A stretch of 12,836 nt of DNA from Bacteroidales bacterium (lineage in GTDB: Bacteria; Bacteroidota; Bacteroidia; Bacteroidales; VadinHA17): positions 1 to 12,836 of the forward strand of contig DOTV01000177.1 of assembly GCA_003520925.1 (NCBI GenBank), read 5' to 3'. Made by a program: the position numbers and the translations under genes. The notes beneath the pieces were generated by a model. The model did no database searches and was not told the DNA's origin. It worked only from the letters and a program-made list of their open reading frames with translations. This document shows, piece by piece, positions 1 through 7,562 of the stretch (its first letter is position 1; each line of letters opens with the position of its first letter).

Positions 1-531
1 AGTGCTTGTCTGGACATCCTCAGCTGTTGCAACCTTTCCGCCAAAAGTAAGGTCTTTAGTGGCACAGGCTTCCTGAATAACCACACATTCAAATCCATAA
101 TCATGTGCTGCTCGGACGGCCGCTTCGAGGCACATTTGAGTCTGCATACCAATAATGACCAGGCGGTCAATATTGTTACTTCGGAGATATGCAAGCAGAT
201 CAGTTCCAAGAAAGCTGTTTACCTCCTCTTTAGTTATTACCTTTTCCTCCGGAAGAGGTTTCACATTATTATGGATTTCCATCCCTTTTGATGACTTATG
301 GCATACATGTACAACCAGTTGTTTCTTTTCCCTGAAGATCTGGAGGATCTCCTTTGCCGCCAGGCTTGCCTGTTCGGCATTCACCAGCCCAGGTCCTTCC
401 CCCGGAAAATAGAAATTCTGAATATCCACGATCAACAGGGCAGTTTTAAAACTGTTACTGTTTTGCTGCGAAGCGACAGATATCTGGATTAGCATAACTG
501 TCAGGACTAAACTAAATATTCGTTTCATCAT
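1..531 (-). CDS. Exported isochorismatase-family cysteine hydrolase, 3' end cut by the window edge
   Basis: Reading leftward from an ATG at 531 (a second in-frame ATG lies at 528), 177 codons stay open to the window edge, so the C-terminus is missing. Residues 1-21 form a signal peptide (KR, then a hydrophobic stretch ending SVASQ). The mature part has the isochorismatase-like hydrolase layout: first strand with LLIVDIQN and catalytic Asp36, Lys101 within TKEEVNSF, and nucleophile Cys134 within GMQTQMCLEAAVRAA. This D-K-C triad is established for the family, which includes nicotinamidases, isochorismatases and N-carbamoyl amidohydrolases. The substrate cannot be told from what is visible. Most family members are cytoplasmic, so export is notable. 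AAGAAGG lies directly before the first ATG, which makes the second ATG an equally good start. The gene diverges from the DUF4956 gene. Confidence 0.9.
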   Translation of the reverse strand, partial: MMKRIFSLVLTVMLIQISVASQQNSNSFKTALLIVDIQNFYFPGEGPGLVNAEQASLAAKEILQIFREKKQLVVHVCHKSSKGMEIHNNVKPLPEEKVITKEEVNSFLGTDLLAYLRSNNIDRLVIIGMQTQMCLEAAVRAAHDYGFECVVIQEACATKDLTFGGKVATAEDVQTST

Positions 532-760
532 CCTTCTTATATATGAAATACATCATCATTTTACTGCGACTTTATCAAAAGACCTTTAAAGATATTAATT
601 TACCTCAAAATCAAAGCCAGTGAGGACTATAATGAGAGGAACAAATGGGAAAGATTCCTGTCGTGAAAGATTTATCACATATTTTGCATGACTTTATCCA
701 ATAGTTTATAAATTACAAACTAATTTTATTCCTTCTTGATCAACTTTAATCTTTAATAAT

Positions 761-1366
761 ATGTCGTTAGAGGAGCTTTTGCTGAGCAATACATTGCAGG
801 GTATTCTGATAAGGTTTTCATTTAACCTGGCAGTACTCTTTATCCTGATCCGCCTGATATATTACAGGTTCGTAAAAAAAGAGGAATACGTATTCTCTTT
901 CTTCCTCATGGGAACAATCATCTTCCTTCTGGTTTCACTGCTTACAACAGTTAATATTCAGCTTGGAATGGCACTGGGTTTATTTGCGGTATTCGGAATT
1001 CTCCGCTTCCGGACTGTAAATTACACTGCAAAGGATATGACTTACATATTTACAATCATTGGAATTTCGGTCATTAATTCGCAGGCAAATATACCTCCAC
1101 CCGTCATTGGCGGACTGGTAGTAAATTCAATAATAATAATACTTGCAATAATACTGGAGTTATTCCTGAAGAAAAATGCATTGACCCGGGTGGTTGTCCG
1201 TTACAATAAGCTTAAATTACTCAATCCGGATCTCAGAGATGAGCTGTTGACGGATCTCACAGAAAGGACCGGACTGAATATTGAAAAAATCAGGATCCTA
1301 AGAATTAATATTGCCAAAGGACGAGCTCTTTTAGAAGTGTTTTTCAGGGATCATAGTGCCAGCTGA
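761..1366 (+). CDS. DUF4956 integral membrane protein
   Basis: A 201-residue polytopic membrane protein. Hydrophobic segments lie at about residues 15-35, 43-63, 68-84, 93-108 and 113-136, followed by a soluble tail of about 65 residues. The signature of the family is the loop after the third segment, GLFAVFGILRFRT, followed by MTYIFTIIGISVINSQ. Known family members often sit beside VTC-type polyphosphate polymerase-like and CotH-like genes, and the biochemical role is unknown. No such partner is visible here; the neighbours are an AlbA_2 gene 26 bp downstream and a divergent hydrolase upstream. The start is the first ATG after an AT-rich leader (TTTAATAAT). The last residues (about 140-201) look like a small mixed alpha/beta domain. 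Family assignment is fairly sure; function is not. Confidence 0.8.
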   Translation: MSLEELLLSNTLQGILIRFSFNLAVLFILIRLIYYRFVKKEEYVFSFFLMGTIIFLLVSLLTTVNIQLGMALGLFAVFGILRFRTVNYTAKDMTYIFTIIGISVINSQANIPPPVIGGLVVNSIIIILAIILELFLKKNALTRVVVRYNKLKLLNPDLRDELLTDLTERTGLNIEKIRILRINIAKGRALLEVFFRDHSAS

Positions 1367-1392
1367 TTCAGTGCTGGTTTACCGGCATAATA

Positions 1393-2067
1393 ATGGAACA
1401 TTTTCTGAAACGGTTAATTGCTGATGGTGAGAACCTGCATCTCGATTTCAAATACTGTGTTTCCGACAGCAGGAAGATAGCCCGAACGCTTTCAGCCTTC
1501 GCAAACAGCGACGGAGGGAAAATTCTTATTGGCGTCAGGGATAATGGCTCAGTTGCGGGGATAAAAACTGATGAAGAAATCTATATGGTCGATACGGCGG
1601 CCCACCTTTTTTGCAGGCCGGAAATTAGTTATACAATAAAACAGCATACAACCGGAGGGAAAACAATACTTGAAGTTGATGTTCTTAGGGGAACAAAAAG
1701 ACCATACCAGGTTAAAGATGAAAACGGAAAATGGCTCTCATATTTCAGGAACAACGATCAGAATCTGTTAGCGAACAGAGTCTTGCTCCAGGTATGGAGA
1801 AAAGAGGAAAAGGAGAGAGGTGTACTTGTTAAATTCAGTAAAGCTGAAAATTCACTTATGAATTATCTGAAGGAAAACAGATCAGTCACATTATCGAAGT
1901 TCAGGAAAATTGCCGGGATATCATCCTATAAAGCCGAAGCGATACTTTCCAATCTTATAATCTTCAGGATCCTGAACATGAAAGCATCAGAAAAAGGATT
2001 CTTTTATGAACTAAATCCGGAAGAGCCAGCCATTCCTTGCGTGGGGACTGGCAGTATACAGCACTAA
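1393..2067 (+). CDS. AlbA_2 (Schlafen-type) domain protein with C-terminal winged-helix-like region
   Basis: A 224-residue soluble protein. Residues 1-130 match the AlbA_2/Schlafen-like fold often annotated as 'ATP-binding protein': LHLDFKYC near residue 16 (usually E-FK, here D-FK), then KIARTLSAFANSDGGKILIG and VRDNGSVAGI, which is the conserved NS-GG-L-IGV-D-G-V-G core. A charged linker (RKEEKERG, about 136-143) leads to residues 150-212, which look like a winged helix: LMNYLKENRSVTLSKFRKIAGISSYKAEAILSNLI, with a short helix-turn-helix. Such proteins are presumed nucleic-acid-binding regulators in Bacteroidota; that role is inferred, not shown. The gene starts 26 bp after the DUF4956 gene and ends 12 bp before the NIF3-like gene, so the three are probably co-transcribed. 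Confidence 0.8.
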   Translation: MEHFLKRLIADGENLHLDFKYCVSDSRKIARTLSAFANSDGGKILIGVRDNGSVAGIKTDEEIYMVDTAAHLFCRPEISYTIKQHTTGGKTILEVDVLRGTKRPYQVKDENGKWLSYFRNNDQNLLANRVLLQVWRKEEKERGVLVKFSKAENSLMNYLKENRSVTLSKFRKIAGISSYKAEAILSNLIIFRILNMKASEKGFFYELNPEEPAIPCVGTGSIQH

Positions 2068-2079
2068 AAACTATTTAAT

Positions 2080-2946
2080 ATGAGAAAATCAATTTCTTTT
2101 TTAACAGTCGTTGTAATTCTATGTTATGCAGGATCCCTATCCGGACAGACGACACAACCCATAACAGCTTCCGCTGTGATCGGGACAATAATTAAACAGA
2201 CTGCCAGTGAACCTGTGCCAAATACTGTGGATGTCTTCAAGGCAGGGGATCCGACGACACCTGTTAAAGGTATTGTTACGACAATGTTTGCAACCATGGA
2301 CGTCTTGAAAAAAGCTGTGGAATTGAATTGCAACCTTATAATAGCACATGAGCCGTTATTTTACAACCATAGGGATGAAACCACTCAGTTTCAAAACGAT
2401 CCTGTCTTTCTTGAAAAGAAGAAGTTTATTGATGATAACAAGCTTGTAGTATGGCGTTTTCACGACTATATCCACCGGATTAAGCCCGATGCTATTGATT
2501 ATGGGATGGCAAAAAAACTCGGGTGGCTTAAGTACACCGACACAAAAACTGTTGAACATTTTGTTATTCCGGAGACCACTTTGAAAGAGCTTCTGATCAC
2601 CCTTAAAAAGGTCTTCCCGGGGAATGCTTTTAATGTGATCGGAAATGAGGATATGAAACTTACAAAAATTGCATTTTCAGCAGGTGCTCCTGGCAGTTCT
2701 GTTCATTTCAGCATACTTGAAGACAATAATGTTGATGTACTGATAGCCGGTGAGGTTTCGCAGTGGGAAACCTATGAGTACGCAAGAGATGCAGTCAGCC
2801 AGGGCCGGAAAAAAGCAGTTATTTTTCTCGGACATGTCACATCCGAAGAGCCGGGAATGGAATACTGTGCTGAATGGCTGAAAGGTTTTTTAAAAGATAT
2901 ACCTGTCAGGTTCGTCAAAAGCGGGCCATCGTACTGGACTTACTGA
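2080..2946 (+). CDS. Exported NIF3-like (dinuclear metal centre) protein
   Basis: A 288-residue protein with a signal peptide (MRK, hydrophobic core, likely cut after GSLSG at about residue 22). The mature part follows the NIF3/YbgI plan. LIIAHEPLFYNH (residues 86-97) sits where the canonical family has an HHP metal motif; here it reads His90-Glu91-Pro. WRFHDYIH lies at 125-132. LIAGEVSQWE (221-230) fits the usual TGE/AGE-type strand. GHVTSEEPGMEY (251-262) supplies the C-terminal His and Glu ligands. NIF3 proteins form hexameric rings with two metal ions, and their reaction is unsettled. The HEP variant suggests a distinct subfamily or changed metal coordination. Export is unusual, since well-studied members are cytoplasmic. 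It begins 12 bp after the AlbA_2 gene, consistent with one operon. Confidence 0.85.
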   Translation: MRKSISFLTVVVILCYAGSLSGQTTQPITASAVIGTIIKQTASEPVPNTVDVFKAGDPTTPVKGIVTTMFATMDVLKKAVELNCNLIIAHEPLFYNHRDETTQFQNDPVFLEKKKFIDDNKLVVWRFHDYIHRIKPDAIDYGMAKKLGWLKYTDTKTVEHFVIPETTLKELLITLKKVFPGNAFNVIGNEDMKLTKIAFSAGAPGSSVHFSILEDNNVDVLIAGEVSQWETYEYARDAVSQGRKKAVIFLGHVTSEEPGMEYCAEWLKGFLKDIPVRFVKSGPSYWTY

Positions 2947-3017
2947 GTTTTCCTTTCTTCAAAAGTTGAGAATGGTATGAAATTTGAGGAAATTACTGTA
3001 CTCCTGAAGCTTATGCA

Positions 3018-3437
3018 ATGAAAAAGATATTGATTTTTATTTTGTTATTACCAGCCTTTTCAGGTTGTGAAAAACAGGATACCGTTAATACAGACGGATA
3101 CTACCAGGGATCACTGGTTTACAAGGGACAGCCTTTTTTTTCAGCGATTTCCTTCAACGGTAACAATTATTCCGAAGTTGCCTCCGGAGGAGCATTGATC
3201 CAGAAGTTTCCATGCATAACCAAAGGAACATATATTATAAAACACAATACAATTTCCTTTGCTCCAACAGTTTTACCTGTAATTTCCGATTGCCAGTGCG
3301 GGATGTTTACAAATGTAAAATTCGATTGCCAGCTTAATGGAGATTATAAATTGGTTCAATCAGGTAAAAGCATAACATTTCAAAGAGGTGTTGGTAACGA
3401 ACTTCAGGTTTATAATCTGACTTTAATTAATCCCTGA
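3018..3437 (+). CDS. Small lipoprotein of unknown function
   Basis: 139 residues with a lipoprotein signal (MKKILIFILLLPAFSGC, lipid-bearing Cys17). The mature protein is beta-rich: DGYYQGSLVYKGQPFFSAISFNGNNYSE near 26-53 and evenly spaced Tyr/Phe strands after that. This looks like a small beta-sandwich or calycin-like domain, but I do not recognise a family. It has cysteines at 66, 93, 95 and 103. The gene begins 71 bp after the NIF3-like gene and probably belongs to the same transcript. Its 3' end overlaps the convergent FISUMP gene by 11 bp. The sequence after the lipid Cys is EKQDT, weakly like the acidic export signals reported for surface lipoproteins in this phylum. Confidence 0.75.
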   Translation: MKKILIFILLLPAFSGCEKQDTVNTDGYYQGSLVYKGQPFFSAISFNGNNYSEVASGGALIQKFPCITKGTYIIKHNTISFAPTVLPVISDCQCGMFTNVKFDCQLNGDYKLVQSGKSITFQRGVGNELQVYNLTLINP

Positions 3438-4482
3438 TGCATCGGACAGAAGTGCCTTCATAAAGGCCCTGAGTTCCGCGATATATCCGGGACGAATTAT
3501 AATCCAGCTGACGTACCCAGGCATAATCAGCTCTCTTCGAAGAGGACCAGAACCTGGCAGATGTGCCAAAATTCCTGAAATAGCCTGCACCATCTCGCCA
3601 TCCTGCAGGCAGTGCCCTGAACCCACTTTCATTTGTTGATCCGGTATTTGGACTTGTCCAGTACTGTGTTCCGGTATGTTTCAACGCGCCGCCCTCATCC
3701 TCTCCCCGCCAGTTCTCTTCATCGGCTTCTGTCTGGCTCATCCCAAGGAACATTTCGAGCTGTTTCCACTCACTATCATCTGGCAGATGCCAGCCGTCAG
3801 GACAAACCCCCTGAATTTTGCCCGGTTTAATATCTTTCTCAGAATAAATATTCATTGCTGCCGGCCAGGTGTAAAGGGCGCCGTATGTTGAGCCGATAGC
3901 CCCATAGTTGTCGTACCAGCAGTATGCTCTTGTGTACAATGAAAAGTCAAACCATGCGAGACGCTCCTCAACCCGCGGAATCGTTGAACCATCAGAATAG
4001 CGGGTTGCCTTCAGATTTTCAGACATCCAGGTCTGATCACCAATTTTTACGGTATAATAGATATTGTGGTCAACATCAATTATCAGAAGGGGTAAAGTAT
4101 CGGGTGTGGTAAATGATTTCTCATTACCATAATAAGTAGAAGAGCTGGTTTTCGCATAGGCTTTGACATAATAGGTGGTGCCTGGCAAAACATCGTAAAC
4201 GGTAGTATTGAAACTTCCGGTTGAATTTCTGGCTCCTAACTTTATTAAAATTCCGTCTGTTTCAGGATTTACTGACCCGGACCAACAGAATCCATACTCC
4301 TTAATTTCTTCGTTCCCAAGACTGACAATTGTACCTTTGAATGTATAAATTCCTTTAGAAAAAATTTCAATATTATCCGTGGTGATTGAAAGTATATTTT
4401 CAGTTTCGGGTTTTTTGCATCCGTTTAACGAAAAGAGAATAAAAACAATACCAATTTGTATTTTTGTTTTGACAGGATTCAT
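3427..4482 (-). CDS. FISUMP-domain lipoprotein with one Fn3-like repeat
   Basis: 351 residues. A signal peptide ends in a lipobox (FSLNGC, Cys22) followed by KKPET. Residues 28-126 form one divergent Fn3-like repeat (KEYGFCWSGSVNPETDG, then LPGTTYYVKAYAKTSSSTYYGNEKSFTT). Residues 137-351 are a FISUMP domain: VKIGDQTWMSENLKATRYSD (145-164), YCWYDN, YGALYTWPAAM, VCPDGWHLPDDSEW (226-239), NESGFRALPAGWR (284-296), FWSSSKRA, and the typical C-terminal end SVRCIRD. FISUMP modules are found on surface lipoproteins and are related to C-type-lectin-like folds; the ligand is unknown. It shares architecture with the plus-strand gene at 7964-9247 but has one Fn3-like repeat instead of two and lies in the opposite orientation. 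Its 3' end overlaps the gene at 3018-3437 by 11 bp. Confidence 0.9.
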   Translation of the reverse strand: MNPVKTKIQIGIVFILFSLNGCKKPETENILSITTDNIEIFSKGIYTFKGTIVSLGNEEIKEYGFCWSGSVNPETDGILIKLGARNSTGSFNTTVYDVLPGTTYYVKAYAKTSSSTYYGNEKSFTTPDTLPLLIIDVDHNIYYTVKIGDQTWMSENLKATRYSDGSTIPRVEERLAWFDFSLYTRAYCWYDNYGAIGSTYGALYTWPAAMNIYSEKDIKPGKIQGVCPDGWHLPDDSEWKQLEMFLGMSQTEADEENWRGEDEGGALKHTGTQYWTSPNTGSTNESGFRALPAGWRDGAGYFRNFGTSARFWSSSKRADYAWVRQLDYNSSRIYRGTQGLYEGTSVRCIRD

Positions 4483-4948
4483 AAGTCAAAATCTCCCTCT
4501 TTTTTATAAGACCCTTTTATCGAACCGTGTCCCTATCAGAATTTAAATAATCCTGTGAACTTTTCTTTTATACTCATGCCAGCATAGATAGTGCAGGGTA
4601 TCTCCCGGCCAGCGCCGGGGGATTTTTTACACCTTAAAGCGTTTTGACAAACTGGCAAAATCTTTTGATGAAAATTAGTATAAGGAAGCATAAACAAATT
4701 TTATAATTGTTAGATTTATATTATTCAATTTAACCAATTAGTTTATCCTGAATAACAGGTTCGTTATGAAAGATTTATTGCCTGACTGAACCTGCTTAAA
4801 AGAAAACCTTTTTCAATGTGCCACCAGGAACAACTTGCGGACATGCTTTACAAAGAAAATGTAAATGAAAAATCAGAACCTTCAAAATATTGAGGGATAG
4901 CATAACTTGGAAACCACGTAACTAAACCTAATTAAATACTAGTTAAAT
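4483..4948. other. 466-bp intergenic stretch between divergent genes
   Basis: I see no coding sequence here. It contains a strong plus-strand terminator (4601-4628) with no plus-strand gene before it. Upstream of that, CCTGTGAACTTTT at 4552-4564 resembles a box upstream of the genes at 7964 and 9469. CAGGTTC at 4756-4762 and GAACCTG at 4788-4794 form a perfect 7-bp inverted repeat, 25 bp apart, which could be an operator or chance. The rest is AT-rich and must hold the promoters of both flanking genes; no convincing -33/-7 pair of the Bacteroidota type stands out. Confidence 0.5.
4601..4628 (+). terminator. Orphan rho-independent terminator
   Basis: The stem CCCGGC (4604-4609), loop CAGC and GCCGGG (4614-4619) extend outward by a G-U pair, a C-G pair and a T-A pair. 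Six T follow at 4623-4628. The form is convincing and works only for plus-strand transcripts; the minus strand has no T-tract after the stem. The nearest plus-strand gene upstream ends at 3437, behind the opposing FISUMP gene, so its natural client is missing. It may protect against read-through, end a small RNA, or be left over from a lost gene. Confidence 0.8.
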
Positions 4949-5764
4949 ATGAAATCGAGAAATTTATTTTTTATGAAACGATGTTTGAGCTATACCAGGA
5001 CAATTGTCATTTTGGCTCTTATTATAGTTTTACTCCCGCAATGTGCTGTAAAGAGACCTCCATTGAGTACCGGAGTTGTCGATAAGGTTGCTTTATTAGC
5101 GACAACTGTCAACTTTCAGCAACAGCTGGGCATCAGTGGTCCTGCAGCTGTTGCCCGTGGTCAATTCAATAAGAGGGCTATTGAAATTAATAGTCTTATG
5201 TCAAATTATGTTGACACTTTTCATTTTGCAGTTGCATCGAATCTAAAAAACCAATTGGGTTGCGAAGTACTTTATGGAAAAGAATTGCATTCATTGCCTC
5301 AATATAATGAGTTGAGAAAAAATTATGAAAGAGCGGAAGCACTAAATAAAGAAGATGAAAATTTTCCTGAAGTATTAATTTCATCCGGAGATTTCAATTT
5401 TATAATTGCACAGACAAAAGTAGGCCCAATGAATGGTGGAAAAACAGTTTTCTTAGATCCTGCTGAATTAAAAGTAACTATTCCCAACCTATGCCGGGAG
5501 TTAAATGTAAAACATGTTGCTGTTGCACAGTTTGTTTTTACCGGGTTTAGAACAAGTTTAATTCTTCCAACAGACACCTACCTGAATTATACTCTATATT
5601 TATATAACGAATATGGAGATCTTATTGCGCTGAGCTCTAATAATGAAAGAACAGTTAAGCTATTAGAGATTGATCTGACAGGTTCCTATCGAGATATGGC
5701 AAAGGCATATCTTAGTAAGTCAGAATTAATCGAATTACAACCATTGTTCAGCAGGAAGAAATGA
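4949..5764 (+). CDS. Probable envelope lipoprotein of unknown function
   Basis: 271 residues. The N-terminus has a long basic region (MKSRNLFFMKRCLSYTR) before a hydrophobic core and LLPQC, a non-standard lipobox with Cys32. An internal ATG at 4973 (MKRCLSY) gives a more normal signal-peptide length and may be the true start. The mature protein has an alpha/beta pattern: VALLATTVNF (47-56), IIAQTKVGP (about 152-160), VKHVAVAQFVFTGF (about 189-202), YLNYTLYLYNEYGDLIAL (about 211-228). Alternation of small exposed strands with helices recalls the CsgG/TolB-N-like group of periplasmic lipoproteins, but this is a guess. The next gene starts 33 bp downstream, so the two probably form an operon. 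It is more AT-rich than the genes at 761-2946. Confidence 0.75.
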   Translation: MKSRNLFFMKRCLSYTRTIVILALIIVLLPQCAVKRPPLSTGVVDKVALLATTVNFQQQLGISGPAAVARGQFNKRAIEINSLMSNYVDTFHFAVASNLKNQLGCEVLYGKELHSLPQYNELRKNYERAEALNKEDENFPEVLISSGDFNFIIAQTKVGPMNGGKTVFLDPAELKVTIPNLCRELNVKHVAVAQFVFTGFRTSLILPTDTYLNYTLYLYNEYGDLIALSSNNERTVKLLEIDLTGSYRDMAKAYLSKSELIELQPLFSRKK

Positions 5765-5797
5765 AATTTGAACGTCTAATTCTAAATCTTATAAACC

Positions 5798-6370
5798 ATG
5801 AAAAACATTTTTAAAGTCCTTATATTACTGCTGGTTTGCTCAGTAAGTCAATCTGCAATAGCTCAAAATACCAAACTCTTCCTGGAATCGAATAAAACCT
5901 ATGTAAAGGGTAGAATTTATATTAAAAAATCTTTGATCCCAATTATTGCAAAGGAATTAACGCTTACTAACGACACAATACTTCAATATACTGATTCTGA
6001 GACTGGGTTAGTGAAATCAATGCCTGTATCTACTTCATCGATTAATTACGTTAAGATCAAAACGGGAACTAAGGCAGGAGCATTTGCATTATATGGTGGT
6101 TTATTAATGGGTTTATCTGCTTTGTATGGGGTGCTTTCAGCAGAACAACAATCATTACAAATGAATGATGAGACTTCTGGAATTAATTGGGTACCCTTTG
6201 TTGGAGCTTTTACTGCCGGAGGGGCCCTTATCGGTGCATTAATTGGAGCGGCAACGCCTAAGTATAAAAACTTTTATATAAGGGACAATTATACGACGTA
6301 TACATTTAAGATATCTGCGGATTATTACCGGGGTGGTGGGTTAGGTATAGGAATGCATGTTACTTTTTAA
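5798..6370 (+). CDS. Exported protein with glycine-zipper-like membrane segments
   Basis: 190 residues. A signal peptide (MKN, hydrophobic core, AIA-Q cut near residue 22) is followed by a beta-rich stretch (about 24-90). Two glycine-rich hydrophobic segments come next: about 92-113 (AGAFALYGGLLMGLSALYGV) and about 131-152 (VPFVGAFTAGGALIGALIGAA). The regular small-residue spacing resembles glycine zippers, which pack membrane helices in outer-membrane and channel-forming proteins. The C-terminus (YYRGGGLGIGMHVTF) ends in Phe with alternating small and aromatic residues, like an outer-membrane beta strand. I do not recognise a named family. It lies 33 bp after the preceding lipoprotein gene and 142 bp before the barrel gene, suggesting an envelope-associated set. 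Confidence 0.75.
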   Translation: MKNIFKVLILLLVCSVSQSAIAQNTKLFLESNKTYVKGRIYIKKSLIPIIAKELTLTNDTILQYTDSETGLVKSMPVSTSSINYVKIKTGTKAGAFALYGGLLMGLSALYGVLSAEQQSLQMNDETSGINWVPFVGAFTAGGALIGALIGAATPKYKNFYIRDNYTTYTFKISADYYRGGGLGIGMHVTF

Positions 6371-6512
6371 GCTGATGCCTTCCCTAAAACCTCGTGTATG
6401 AACTTGTTATCTTTTATAGTTGGATAGCAAGGGTGGGTTATAGACCAGATTAAAAGTAAAAAAAGTTTTTCGTCAGGAATATTTTAATGTTTTGCACCTT
6501 TAAAAACATTAT

Positions 6513-7226
6513 ATGAAAAGAGTAATCATATGTTGTTTGTTAACCAGTCTGTTAGAAAGTGTTGTTGCACAATCTGATTATCAAGACATTGATTTAAACC
6601 AGAAAAAAACTGGTTCCAGGAAAATTTTCGAATTTTCAATTTATACTGGTGTAAATGTTACAAATTTTATCGGAGACGTTGATGCATTTGGCGATACTTT
6701 GAATTTTATTACCGGCTTCGATTTTGAAAAGACCTACAGAAGTTTTATTATACCAGTCGGTTTGTCTATATCTGTAAATCCAACGCCATGGCTTTCACTT
6801 AAAACCGGAGCACTTTATGCACCAAAAGGAATGAAATATAAAGATAGTTTTTCAATTGAGGGTGAGGAGTATGGTGCTCATGTGGTATTTAAGCTTAATT
6901 ATATTGAAATTCCTACATTGATTGAATTGTCTTTCAAAACAAGCCAGGATAATCGACTTTATATAAATGGAGGCTTAACTCCTTCGTATATTGTCTCTTC
7001 AAAGATGATTGTCGCAGTTTGGACTGACCCATTTGATAAAGAAGATGAAACTGAAGACTGGGATGAGGTCAGATCACATGAACTGGGATATACTTTAGGT
7101 GTAGGGCTTAAGAATGATTTTAATTATTGGGGCGTACAATATGAAAAGGGAACAAAATCAGTATCAACAACTGGTTTGAACTTTATAAACCAGACCTTTA
7201 CTTTTATCCTTGGAGTTTACTTTTAA
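6513..7226 (+). CDS. PorT-type outer-membrane beta-barrel protein
   Basis: 237 residues with a signal peptide (MKRVIICCLLTSLLESVVA, cut before Gln20). The mature part follows the small outer-membrane barrel family often labelled 'PorT family' or OMP_b-brl_2: FSIYTGVNVTNF (41-52), IPVGLSISVNPTPWLSLKTG (80-99), YAPKGMKYK (102-110), LNYIEIPTLIELSF (128-141), RLYINGGLTPSYIVSS (148-163), LGYTLGVGLKND (191-202), and the terminal strand QTFTFILGVYF ending in Phe. An acidic loop (FDKEDETEDWDE, about 174-185) would face outward. Family members are mostly uncharacterised; one, PorT, serves type IX secretion, but this gene should not be equated with it. The palindromic element at 7316-7448 lies 90 bp downstream and may end its transcript. 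Confidence 0.85.
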   Translation: MKRVIICCLLTSLLESVVAQSDYQDIDLNQKKTGSRKIFEFSIYTGVNVTNFIGDVDAFGDTLNFITGFDFEKTYRSFIIPVGLSISVNPTPWLSLKTGALYAPKGMKYKDSFSIEGEEYGAHVVFKLNYIEIPTLIELSFKTSQDNRLYINGGLTPSYIVSSKMIVAVWTDPFDKEDETEDWDEVRSHELGYTLGVGLKNDFNYWGVQYEKGTKSVSTTGLNFINQTFTFILGVYF

Positions 7227-7315
7227 TTGCCTGTAAAATACAAGTACTAAAAGAATTAAAATAACTGGCTGCCCTATTAAATTCGTTGTGTTACTCTCAG
7301 GTGTAACAAAGAAAT

Positions 7316-7448
7316 GAGGGTGTCTCAAAAGTCGATTCTAACCCCCAAACCCCCCAAGGGGGGCTTTATAAACCATTGATTTTTAATAAGTCCCCACCTG
7401 GGGGATTTAGGGGTAGATTTAATAAAAGAGGGCTTTTGAGACAGCCTC
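7316..7448. repeat. Nested palindromic (MITE-like) element A
   Basis: The outer arms are GAGGGTGTCTCAAAAG (7316-7331) and CTTTTGAGACAGCCTC (7433-7448), inverted and matching at 15 of 16 positions. Inside lies a second inverted pair of about 30 bp, 7337-7366 and 7388-7417. Each of these arms is built of C-block, AAA, C-block, G-block, CTT; for example CCCCCCAAGGGGGG at 7350-7363 is itself a palindrome. There is no reading frame inside and no clear target-site duplication. It sits 90 bp after an outer-membrane protein gene and is followed by TTTTT, so a transcript could fold into a long stem and stop there. Short elements of this kind recur in Bacteroidota genomes. It is non-autonomous, with no transposase in the window. 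Confidence 0.75.
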
Positions 7449-7562
7449 CTTTTTGTTAATTGATAGAATTAAAGGAACTTTTCTTAAGAATTTACGTAAA
7501 AAAGATAAAATGATAGATTAATTGTAGCTGATACCGCTGATGGCTGATCAAATTATTGCAGA

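Noticed and set aside
103..492. Plus-strand open frames at the left edge
   Set aside because: The minus strand there encodes an isochorismatase-type hydrolase with its catalytic triad intact, which explains the region.
2977..3021. A 14-codon reading frame (MKFEEITVLLKLMQ) whose stop overlaps the start of the lipoprotein gene at 3018
   Set aside because: It could be a coupled leader peptide, but it has no good ribosome binding site and no attenuator structure, and frames this short are common by chance.
667..4775. Shared TGAAAGATTTAT upstream of the genes at 761 and 4949
   Set aside because: A 12-base match in AT-rich intergenic DNA of this size is expected by chance, and its distances from the two starts differ.
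4756..4794. 7-bp perfect inverted repeat CAGGTTC / GAACCTG considered as an operator
   Set aside because: The arms are short and 25 bp apart with no second copy in the window, so it cannot be told from chance.
6403..6431. Inverted repeat CTTGTTATC / GATAGCAAG after the gene ending at 6370
   Set aside because: The 9-pair stem has an 11-base loop and no T-tract after it, so it is not a convincing terminator.
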